Program-made: the position numbers and the translations under genes | The notes under the pieces: model-generated | Told to the model about the DNA's origin: nothing | Database searches by the model: none | What the model saw: the letters and a program-made list of their open reading frames with translations, nothing else | NCBI GenBank assembly: GCA_022616595.1 | Contig: JAKEEL010000139.1 | Coordinates: forward strand, 1-6,051 | Direction: 5' to 3' | Length of the DNA: 6,051 nt | Source of the DNA: Methylococcaceae bacterium | GTDB taxonomy: Bacteria > Pseudomonadota > Gammaproteobacteria > Methylococcales > UBA1147 | Shown: piece after piece, positions 1-5,881 of the stretch | Layout: every line of letters starts with the position of its first letter | How positions within the stretch are numbered: the stretch's first letter is position 1

Positions 1-245
1 GACCCCGTGCTCCCGTGCGTACGGCTTGTCTACTATCCCCCCTATCACAGCAAATATAATGGGATTGAGCGTTATTGGGCCGGGTTGGAGAAGTCATGGA
101 ACGGATACCCGCTGGCACTGTGGATACGGTTTTAAATCGGGCTGGAAATTTCCTGTGGAAGGGAATGCGCACTTTGGTGCAGTTGCTGGATGCACCGTAC
201 CCAAAGCAACTGTGTTCATCGCATTTCGAATATCGGCTGCGCGAC
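1..245. other. Left-edge region without a supported gene
   Basis: This stretch lies downstream of the leftward operon. I see no recognisable protein domain, tRNA or clear rho-independent terminator in it. It does hold a perfect TATAAT hexamer at 55-60 (+), a GGAG at 87-90 and an ATG at 96-98 with a 5-nt spacer, which together resemble the start of a rightward gene. The frame they open runs to 551 and therefore lies mostly antisense to the DUF218 gene. Its product resembles nothing I know. There is also a small hairpin, GGTGCA 176-181 pairing with TGCACC 191-196, without a T-run on either strand. No function is assigned. Confidence 0.4.
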
Positions 246-902
246 TCAAGTGATCTTAGTCAACATTCTCCGGTTTCGGGTCAGTTTTGCCCAGTATTTG
301 CCGCTGTAGAACCAGTGGATATAAAACGCTTCGATCAGGCATTTGACGATCGTTTCTGCGTCGAGTCGAAAGTGCTGCTCCGCCGCGCAGACGTGATGTT
401 GAATGGCAAAACTGGTGGCGAGAATGCTGCAGCGGCACAGGTGGTACCGGTTCGAAATAATCACCGCGTCGCTGTTTCGGATCAGTGCACGGGAATTTCT
501 GAGGTTTTCGAGCGTACTCCGGGAATCCTGTTCCAGATGTACCGCGTGTAGCGTAATCCGCCTGGATTTGAGGTATTCGAGACCGGCCAGGGCTTCCGAG
601 AGGTCGTTCCCCGGAGTTTGACCCCCCATCAGGATCGCTCGCCGGCAACCGCATTCGATCAGTCTGTCGAGCCGCGCGATGTATTCGCGATCGGGTTGGT
701 TTCCGACCAGTTGCTTTCCGAAAACGAGATAAACGGAATCACGCGGGAAGCCGGCGCAAGATGAGGTTTTCGCCTGATACAGGACACGAACCAGAATCAG
801 CACGAGAAAAAAACCGGCCGATCCCAGCAGCACCAGCATCGAGACCATCAACACGAACCGGGCGTCGCGGTCCGCCTTGCGCAGGATTTCGGACGGATTC
901 AC
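246..902 (-). CDS. Membrane-anchored DUF218/YdcF-type protein (ElyC/SanA/YdcF superfamily)
   Basis: A 218-residue protein with one hydrophobic segment at about residues 17-40, preceded by charged residues, so probably an inner-membrane anchor. The DUF218 domain covers roughly residues 55-190. Seen motifs are VYLVFGKQL near residue 57 (the usual strand with a Gly-containing loop), ILMGG, an SEA segment, EQDSRSTLENLRNS (the family's E..S.sT.eN signature) and ISNRYHLCRC (the family's 'tsdyH..Ra' strand). Members of this superfamily (ElyC, SanA, YdcF) are linked to envelope processes; the biochemical activity is poorly defined. It is the last gene of the leftward operon, 69 nt after the ApeP-like dehydratase. 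The start is GTG, the only usual start codon in this frame after the preceding TAG; the best upstream AAGGG is about 12 nt away, so initiation looks weak. Its role in an APE cluster is unknown; an envelope or polyene-lipid function is my inference. Confidence 0.82.
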   Translation of the reverse strand: MNPSEILRKADRDARFVLMVSMLVLLGSAGFFLVLILVRVLYQAKTSSCAGFPRDSVYLVFGKQLVGNQPDREYIARLDRLIECGCRRAILMGGQTPGNDLSEALAGLEYLKSRRITLHAVHLEQDSRSTLENLRNSRALIRNSDAVIISNRYHLCRCSILATSFAIQHHVCAAEQHFRLDAETIVKCLIEAFYIHWFYSGKYWAKLTRNRRMLTKIT

Positions 903-971
903 GCGAGATCGTGGCCCTTGGTCAGTGAACAGTACCGGCCGCGATCGGTGCTCTCGATGAGTGGATCCATT

Positions 972-1424
972 CTAGCGGTTGATCACGGTCGCTCTGGCTT
1001 CAACCAGCACCGAACCATCGAGTTCCGCGACCTCGAAGTTGTAGACCGCGGCGTGCGGGGAGTTAGCCACCGCGATCGCGGTGATTCGAATTTGGGGGCT
1101 CAAGGTTTCGGCCGTCTCGACATGAAGCCGCACATTTCTCAACGCGGCCAGCATGCCCCGGGTGGCCGAACTGTTTAACAAGCCCCCGTGGATCGCCATC
1201 GCCTGAGCACCATATTCGAGCAGGTGAATCGAGGACAATTCGCCGTTGGTTCGAAGCGGATTCGATGGTTGACGATGACTGCTGGTGAGACAGTAAATCG
1301 AACGGTCATCCCAGAATTCAACCGTATCGATCAGGCACATGCGTCCCGAGTGCGGAATCAGGACCTCGAACTGTGTCCGGCTCAACCTCGAATGCAGGCT
1401 GTCGGGAAATACCGAACTATTCAT
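972..1424 (-). CDS. ApeP-like 3-hydroxyacyl-ACP dehydratase (hotdog fold)
   Basis: A 150-residue hotdog-fold protein. Residues 24-33 read PHSGRMCLID, matching the 'PHR.PM.L.D' start of ApeP/FabA-like dehydratases with His25. Residues 69-81 read LEYGAQAMAIHGG, the central-helix signature, where Glu70 is the likely acid residue. Between them a segment with N-P-L-R-x-N-G-E-L matches the family's 'PLR..G.l'. In APE pathways ApeP-type enzymes dehydrate 3-hydroxyacyl-ACP intermediates in the cytoplasm and are reported to work with the ApeI-type dehydratase, whose gene is two upstream here. The frame is open upstream to 1583, but that part is inside the acyltransferase gene. I chose ATG at 1424-1422, which overlaps the acyltransferase stop by 8 nt (ATGAATAG). 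ATG at 1439 is an alternative. No strong ribosome site is seen, so translation may be coupled to the upstream gene. Confidence 0.85.
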   Translation of the reverse strand: MNSSVFPDSLHSRLSRTQFEVLIPHSGRMCLIDTVEFWDDRSIYCLTSSHRQPSNPLRTNGELSSIHLLEYGAQAMAIHGGLLNSSATRGMLAALRNVRLHVETAETLSPQIRITAIAVANSPHAAVYNFEVAELDGSVLVEARATVINR

Positions 1425-2316
1425 CTTCCCAGTAATCATAGAAATTAAACCAGTTATAAGGAGCGGATCGGATGATTCGCTCCAAAATGTCCGCATATTT
1501 CTGCATCCATCGCTGAAGATCCTGTTGTCGATTGGTCTTGTCCAACTCGATATTCTCGGCCAGGACTTCGAAGTGAAGCTCATAACGGTTGCCTCCGCGG
1601 TACAGGCCGAAAAATACGATCACCGGAACCTTCAGCGATGCCGCGATTACGATCGGAGCACTCGGTAAGTCGACCTCCGCCCCCAATAGATTACATCGTA
1701 CCTTTTTCCGCGCTTTGTTTTCCATAATCCGGTCGCCGAGCAGGCCCACCGCGAAACCCTGTTCGACCGCCTCCTTGACTTTCAGCATACTGTCGACGGA
1801 ATTAAGCGGGATCATCATTTGCGACAACGAGGGATTCAGCGCGTTGAGCACCTCGACGATCATCGGATTATGCTGTTCGTACATCAGAATCTTGATCGGC
1901 AGCGGGCATTTCTTGACGGCGTAGCTGCGTAATACCTCGTAACTTCCGACATGACTGCCGAGCAGGATCGAACCCCTGCCCTGCCTGGAATAACGCAGCG
2001 GGATGTTGTCGTTCGGAAATCGGATGTCCAGCCGGTGAAATTGCCCGCTCATCAGGTAAACCCGGTCGAGGATCGTCGAAGCGAAACAAAAGATATGGCG
2101 TCCCGCATCGAGCCAGGTCGGCTCCCGGTTCAAAACCCGTTTCAGGTAATTCAAAGAAGCCTTGCGTTGGGCCGGTCCGAAAAGCAGAAAATACAACGTG
2201 ATCGGATAAAGCAGGAGCCGTGCTGCCCGGCGGCCGAGATGCAAGGCAATCCAGCGAATGCTGTTCAGTGCGAGCGGGGTGCTTCGTTCCTGCTGGCTCT
2301 GCCAGGACGGGGTCAA
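1417..2316 (-). CDS. LpxL/HtrB-family lysophospholipid acyltransferase-like protein
   Basis: A 299-residue protein of the lipid A biosynthesis acyltransferase family (LpxL/HtrB). With the start used here, the HxxxxE catalytic motif is His122-V-G-S-Y-Glu127. An LLGDR segment near residue 192 and the C-terminal NWFNFYDYW, a close variant of the typical '.WFNF.dfW' ending, also match. A hydrophobic segment at about residues 32-47 suggests inner-membrane association. The family transfers acyl chains from ACP to lipid acceptors; here it may attach the aryl polyenyl or a fatty acyl chain to a membrane lipid (inference). In several APE clusters, as I recall, this domain is fused to a family 2 glycosyltransferase; here it stands alone. 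The frame is open to 2373, but I chose TTG at 2316-2314: GGAG lies 8 nt upstream, TTGA overlaps the stop of the ApeI-like gene by 4 nt, and the N-terminus then reads TPSWQSQQERS, which fits the family. Confidence 0.87.
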   Translation of the reverse strand: MTPSWQSQQERSTPLALNSIRWIALHLGRRAARLLLYPITLYFLLFGPAQRKASLNYLKRVLNREPTWLDAGRHIFCFASTILDRVYLMSGQFHRLDIRFPNDNIPLRYSRQGRGSILLGSHVGSYEVLRSYAVKKCPLPIKILMYEQHNPMIVEVLNALNPSLSQMMIPLNSVDSMLKVKEAVEQGFAVGLLGDRIMENKARKKVRCNLLGAEVDLPSAPIVIAASLKVPVIVFFGLYRGGNRYELHFEVLAENIELDKTNRQQDLQRWMQKYADILERIIRSAPYNWFNFYDYWEDE

Positions 2317-2621
2317 TCCCTTTTCTCCAGGGTCAGCGACCCGGATGCCAGCTTTTGATCTCCGCGGTAACACACGAAGCGAAGCGATGAATTGCCGCTT
2401 TCGGTCAGGGTCACCGTGAACGGTTCATCCGGATGCAGTGGGTGATGGAATTTTGCGGTGGAAAAGGCCTTGATCCGGCTTTCAGGTTTCCATTCCCGGA
2501 CCGCCACGCGTATCAGATCGAGCAGAATTACACCGGGAACGATGGGTTCATCCGGAAAATGACCATCGAGACAGGGATGTTTTGCGTCGATCCGGAATTG
2601 ACGTCGGACGGATTCAGGCAA
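2313..2621 (-). CDS. ApeI-like 3-hydroxyacyl-ACP dehydratase (FabZ-like hotdog fold)
   Basis: A 102-residue single-domain hotdog protein. Residues 15-31 hold the FabZ/ApeI signature, with HPCLDGHFP followed by P-I-V-P-G-V; His21 in the HFPxxPxxPGV motif is the likely catalytic histidine. A second conserved-looking stretch, KFHHPLHPDE, follows near the middle. The length fits the short ApeI-type dehydratases of APE clusters rather than longer housekeeping FabZ proteins. Predicted role: dehydration of the growing 3-hydroxyacyl-ACP chain to the trans-2-enoyl form in the cytoplasm, together with the ApeP-like enzyme. It starts with TTG at 2621-2619, overlapping the end of the ligase gene by 8 nt (TTGCCTGA). 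No other usual start lies before the motif and no good ribosome site is visible, so coupling to ligase translation is likely. It overlaps the acyltransferase start by 4 nt. Confidence 0.88.
   Translation of the reverse strand: MPESVRRQFRIDAKHPCLDGHFPDEPIVPGVILLDLIRVAVREWKPESRIKAFSTAKFHHPLHPDEPFTVTLTESGNSSLRFVCYRGDQKLASGSLTLEKRD
2325..2328 (-). promoter_or_regulatory. Ribosome binding site deciding the acyltransferase start
   Basis: On the minus strand GGAG is followed by 8 nt (AAAAGGGA) and then TTG at 2316-2314. This is good spacing and supports the internal TTG start over the longer reading frame beginning at 2373. The site lies inside the last codons of the ApeI-like dehydratase gene. Confidence 0.65.
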
Positions 2622-3933
2622 TGTCGAGTTCCCGGATCAGACGGTCCAGTTTCGATTTGACGATTTTACCCGTTTCATTGCGCGGAATTTCCGAAATTCG
2701 GCGAAAAGGCCGCGGCAAAAATACTTCGTCGATCGATCGTCTGAGTTCCGCGAGAATGCTGATCTTACTGCGGCGGCTGACCACCAGCGCTCCCAACCGG
2801 CCATGCTCCGTGACATAAAAAAGTCCGTCCCGTACCCCCTCGATCTCATTGATCAGCCGATTCAACTCGGCCAGAGAGGCTCGTTTTCCGCCGACTTTAA
2901 CCAGGTCGGAAGACCGTCCGGCCACCGTGAAACAGCCATTGTGATCGATCTCAAGACACTCATCGAGCCGTAGCGGATGCCCGAGGTGGCCGCCCTCAAC
3001 GGTACAGAAATCCGCGCCGGCACTGACCCGGATACCCTCGTAAGGCCGCCATTTTTCGGATGCCAGAAGCCTGCGGGACGCGAAGGACAGCGTTTCGGTG
3101 CTGCCGAATATCTCGAGAAGGGGGACTCTGAAACGGCTCTCGATCGATTCGGCGAGTCGCAGCGGCATCGACGCCGTCGAAGACAGGACGCCGGCCAGAT
3201 TGGTCCAGCAGAGGTTTGATTCGACACAGGCTTTCAAATGGGTCGGCGTCGAAATCAACAGGCAGGGTTTATCCGATTCGGACAGGGTCCTTCGAATGTC
3301 TTCCGGAAAGAACGGTCGATCGCTTTGAATCGTGGTGCGCGCGACCAGGGGCCAGAAAACCGAGGTTTCGAGGCCATACATATGCTGTGGCGGCACCGTC
3401 GAAACCAAAACGAGATCGGAACCGATTCCAAGCCGCTCGGTCGCCAGTTGCGCCGATTTTAAAAATTCGCCAACTGTTTTCGGGATGGCCTTGGGTTTGC
3501 CAGTGCTTCCCGAGGTAAACGAAATGGACGCAATCCGATCTTCCCGGATGGACCGAAATTGCGCTGTGGCGTTGCGCGCAAGATCCCGTATCGTGAACTG
3601 GAACCCAGGATACCCGATGCCCGCTTCGTCGCCGATCGCGTAGCTGGAAGAATAATTTTCCAGCAGGTTTTCGATGCAGCCGGGGCTTTGGTTTTGTGGA
3701 AGCAGATTGATCTGGTTGCGGAGAATGACCGCCAGATAACAGACCGTGAACAGATAGCGATTCCGGCACAGATTCACCGCATAGCGCCCTTCCGGGAGGC
3801 TTAGGCTGACCTGTTGCGCCTGGGAAAAAAGTTCCCCGCGCGATACCTGTTTTCCATTCACGCAGGTGAACGAGCGTTCCGGATCAAAGTCCGAAAATCC
3901 GTTGCATGAGCCGGGGTTCGGTTTGTTCGACAT
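2614..3933 (-). CDS. AMP-dependent acyl ligase (ANL superfamily, ApeH-like)
   Basis: A 439-residue adenylate-forming enzyme. Core motifs in order are FTSGSTGKPKA (139-149, the A3 P-loop), PPQHMYGLE (181-189, A4), EIFGSTET (274-281, A5), GRSSDLVKVGGKR (339-351, the A8 hinge region) and NETGKIVKSKL (419-429, A10), with Lys423 as the likely catalytic lysine. The length is near that of APE-cluster ligases and shorter than typical acyl-CoA synthetases. In the known APE pathway the homologous ligase activates 4-hydroxybenzoate or a related aryl acid with ATP and loads it onto an ACP. The substrate here cannot be read from the sequence. The ATG at 3933-3931 is the first possible start in the frame; no clear ribosome site precedes it. 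It lies 69 nt after the radical SAM gene and overlaps the ApeI-like gene by 8 nt. No terminator is visible in the gap from 3934 to 4002, so one operon is likely. Confidence 0.9.
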   Translation of the reverse strand: MSNKPNPGSCNGFSDFDPERSFTCVNGKQVSRGELFSQAQQVSLSLPEGRYAVNLCRNRYLFTVCYLAVILRNQINLLPQNQSPGCIENLLENYSSSYAIGDEAGIGYPGFQFTIRDLARNATAQFRSIREDRIASISFTSGSTGKPKAIPKTVGEFLKSAQLATERLGIGSDLVLVSTVPPQHMYGLETSVFWPLVARTTIQSDRPFFPEDIRRTLSESDKPCLLISTPTHLKACVESNLCWTNLAGVLSSTASMPLRLAESIESRFRVPLLEIFGSTETLSFASRRLLASEKWRPYEGIRVSAGADFCTVEGGHLGHPLRLDECLEIDHNGCFTVAGRSSDLVKVGGKRASLAELNRLINEIEGVRDGLFYVTEHGRLGALVVSRRSKISILAELRRSIDEVFLPRPFRRISEIPRNETGKIVKSKLDRLIRELDIA

Positions 3934-4002
3934 AAAACTGACAAGCCGGTGAATTACGGAAACGATTTCGGATTGAAGTCTTTGGGATACCCGGAGTCTT
4001 GG

Positions 4003-5490
4003 TTACATTTCCGAGACACCCGGTTGATTCGGCCCGACCAGCGCGCCGCGGTGACCGGCCAGGTAACTCCTGATTTTGGCCTGTAGAAAACCGAGCAGAA
4101 AACGGAACAGTCTTTTCAGGTGGGCCGGGTCCTGAATCGCGAGCACGATATATTTGTGCATGACCCTGCGCTGTTTATAGAAGCATTTGAGGATATTCTG
4201 ATATTCGAAATCCAGTTCCTTGATCGTCAGGCCCTCGGGCGCCCAGATAAAATTCATGCCGTTCATCTTCTCCCAGTGGTCCTTGCGGATATTGGTTCCA
4301 TACAGTTCGCGGTAGATCGGGGAACCCGGATAGGGCGTGAATTTTGAAAGATTCATGGTCGTCATCGGCAAACGTCGAACGAAAGCCTTGGTCTTTTCGA
4401 TGGTCTGGCTGCTTTCACCGGGATAGCCGAGCATGAACAGCCCCTTGCAGCGAATGCCGGCCTGGTGGGTCCAGCGCACCGCCTGTTCGGAGGTTGCGAC
4501 CCTGGCCGCCTTGTCCATCTGCCGCAGCAGTTCGTCCGAGCCGGTTTCGAGACCGAAACTGATCTCCCAGCAGCCGGCCTGTTTCATGCGTTTCAGCACG
4601 TCCGGCTTTACGGTATCGACTCGCGCGGTGCAATTCCAGGTCATGTCCAGACCGCTTTCGATGATCAGGTCGCACAACGCCATCGTCCGGATCCGGCTTG
4701 CGAGAAACAGATCGTCGACGAATTGAATATGCCGGATTCCGAACCCTTCATTCAGAAATTTCATCATGTTGAAGACCATCTGCGGCGAATTGGCCCGGAC
4801 TTTCGCGCCGAATGTCGAGGTATCGCAAAATTTACAAACGAAGGGACAACCTCTGGATGCCGCGAGCGTGGCCACAGGACCGCGCGGATAATCGAAGATC
4901 GCGGGCAGATAGCGCCCCGGAAAATCGCGGAGCAGGTCCCAGGCCGGCATGGGAAGATTATCCAGGTCGTTGATACTCGGGGCCGGCGGAGTTTTGATCA
5001 ACGCTCCGTTCCGGCGCCACAGGATTCCTTTGACCTGTTCCGGAGTTTCGTCCCGGTCGAGGCAGGCAAGCAACTCCGGCAGTACGCGTTCCCCTTCATG
5101 AATCACGGCGATGTCGAATTGCGGAAAGCGTTCGAGGGTTTCCGTGCTCATCGAGGAAATATGCGGCCCGCCGACAATAATCCGGATCCGCGGGCAGGAT
5201 TTCTTGACGATGCGCGCGATCCGCGCGGCCTGCCAGACCCCGACCGTGAACAGCGTAATGCCGACATAATCGGGCTTTTCGCGTATGATGCGATCCGCGA
5301 CCCGGTCCGTATCGAGGTCTTCGATATCGCTCTCGATGATTGCGGTCCGGTAGCCCCGTTCACGAACCGCGGCCGCGAGATACAAAAGACCCAGGGAAGG
5401 AGAGCGATTGGTGATGTGGCGCACAAACTGATAACCCGCGGCAATGCGCTCGTAGGGCGGATTGACAAAGATGATTTTACGCGCGGCCAT
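4003..5490 (-). CDS. B12-binding-domain radical SAM protein
   Basis: A 495-residue protein of the large B12-binding radical SAM group (COG1032, BchE-like architecture). Residues about 5-145 form the N-terminal cobalamin-binding-type Rossmann domain (IIFVNPPYER at the start, VGGPH at 107-110, HEGE at 131-134). The linker contains NLPMPAWDLL at 178-187. The radical SAM domain begins near residue 205 and carries C215-P-F-V-C219-K-F-C222, the three cysteines that bind the [4Fe-4S] cluster. Further support comes from SFGLETGSDELL (311-322) and MLGYPGES (353-360). No DxHxxG motif is visible, so cobalamin may bind without a histidine ligand, as in many members of the group. Relatives perform methylations, cyclisations and other radical chemistry; the reaction here is unknown. 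It is the first gene of the leftward unit, reading from the divergent intergenic region. The ATG at 5490-5488 lacks a clear ribosome site. A tailoring step on the aryl polyene is my inference from context. Confidence 0.9.
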   Translation of the reverse strand: MAARKIIFVNPPYERIAAGYQFVRHITNRSPSLGLLYLAAAVRERGYRTAIIESDIEDLDTDRVADRIIREKPDYVGITLFTVGVWQAARIARIVKKSCPRIRIIVGGPHISSMSTETLERFPQFDIAVIHEGERVLPELLACLDRDETPEQVKGILWRRNGALIKTPPAPSINDLDNLPMPAWDLLRDFPGRYLPAIFDYPRGPVATLAASRGCPFVCKFCDTSTFGAKVRANSPQMVFNMMKFLNEGFGIRHIQFVDDLFLASRIRTMALCDLIIESGLDMTWNCTARVDTVKPDVLKRMKQAGCWEISFGLETGSDELLRQMDKAARVATSEQAVRWTHQAGIRCKGLFMLGYPGESSQTIEKTKAFVRRLPMTTMNLSKFTPYPGSPIYRELYGTNIRKDHWEKMNGMNFIWAPEGLTIKELDFEYQNILKCFYKQRRVMHKYIVLAIQDPAHLKRLFRFLLGFLQAKIRSYLAGHRGALVGPNQPGVSEM

Positions 5491-5617
5491 TCGGAATCGA
5501 CTGCTTGATTGTCGGCTGGGAAAGCAAATAATTGAAATTCTATACTGATTGAATGTGCGGCACGAAGTATAAAATATTACAACATTCTATTTTTATTTAC
5601 CGTTAAAGGAAACGATT
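5491..5617. promoter_or_regulatory. A+T-rich divergent promoter region
   Basis: This 127-nt gap lies between two genes that diverge and is clearly richer in A+T than the surrounding coding DNA, so it should hold promoters for both units. On the plus strand, TTGAAT (5549-5554) and TAAAAT (5570-5575) form a weak sigma-70-like pair with a 15-nt spacer. On the minus strand, TATAGAAT (5546-5539) resembles a -10 box, with no good -35. I cannot identify an operator with confidence. Individual boxes are uncertain; the presence of promoters here is likely. Confidence 0.55.
5606..5610 (+). promoter_or_regulatory. Ribosome binding site for the TTG-started ACP gene
   Basis: AAGGA is followed by 7 nt and then TTG at 5618-5620. 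The spacing is ideal and no ATG or GTG in the frame lies between the site and the first conserved ACP residues, so it fixes TTG as the start codon. Confidence 0.75.
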
Positions 5618-5881
5618 TTGCCCGAACTGCTTGCGGAACTGAAACAACTGATGATTGAAGGATTGAATCTGGAAGAGGTCGATCCCGAGGATATTGAAGC
5701 GGACGCACCCCTGTTCGGCGATGGTCTGGGGCTCGATTCGATCGACGCGCTGGAAATCGCGGTCCTCCTGGACCGAAAATACGGGGTCAAAATTTCTTCC
5801 GGCGATGACCGGAACCCGGCCATATTCGCGAGCCTTCGATCGCTGGCCGAGTTTGTCGAATCGAACCGCACCCGATCATGA
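5618..5881 (+). CDS. Acyl carrier protein (APE-type)
   Basis: An 87-residue acidic, mostly helical carrier protein. The phosphopantetheine site is GLDSIDALE, with Ser41 as the attachment residue; the preceding DAPLFGDGLG and following LDRKYGV also fit the PP-binding family. Predicted role: carry the aryl starter and growing polyene chain as a thioester in the cytoplasm, loaded by the ligase in the opposite operon. It starts with TTG behind a strong AAGGA site. Its last codons overlap the next gene by 4 nt (ATGA), so the two are likely coupled. APE clusters usually have two ACP genes in tandem (ApeE, ApeF), followed by the COG4648 protein. Here only one is in the window and its position matches the second. 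It is first in the rightward unit. A role outside the APE pathway cannot be excluded, but the neighbours argue for it. Confidence 0.92.
   Translation: MPELLAELKQLMIEGLNLEEVDPEDIEADAPLFGDGLGLDSIDALEIAVLLDRKYGVKISSGDDRNPAIFASLRSLAEFVESNRTRS

Noticed and set aside
176..196. Hairpin GGTGCA/TGCACC as operon terminator
   Set aside because: The stem is only 6 bp with a 9-nt loop, and no T-run follows on the minus strand.
96..551. Rightward frame with GGAG and ATG at 96
   Set aside because: More than half lies antisense to the well-supported DUF218 gene and the product is not recognised. It is kept only as a low-interest finding, not called a gene.
256..654. Second leftward frame overlapping the DUF218 gene
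   Set aside because: It is an out-of-frame shadow with no domain. The DUF218 frame carries all family motifs.
1425..1583. Longer N-terminus for the ApeP-like dehydratase starting at 1583
   Set aside because: These 53 extra codons lie wholly within the acyltransferase gene and show no family similarity. The ATG at 1424, overlapping the upstream stop, is more natural.
3978..4000. Repeated AGTCTT in the gap between the ligase and radical SAM genes
   Set aside because: Two copies of a 6-mer in a short gap are easily due to chance. No palindrome, terminator or promoter could be built from them.
4465..5508. Long open rightward frame of 347 codons
   Set aside because: It is antisense to the radical SAM gene, which has clear motifs throughout. 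The translation is rich in R, D, G and P with no recognisable domain, as expected for a shadow frame in GC-rich coding DNA.
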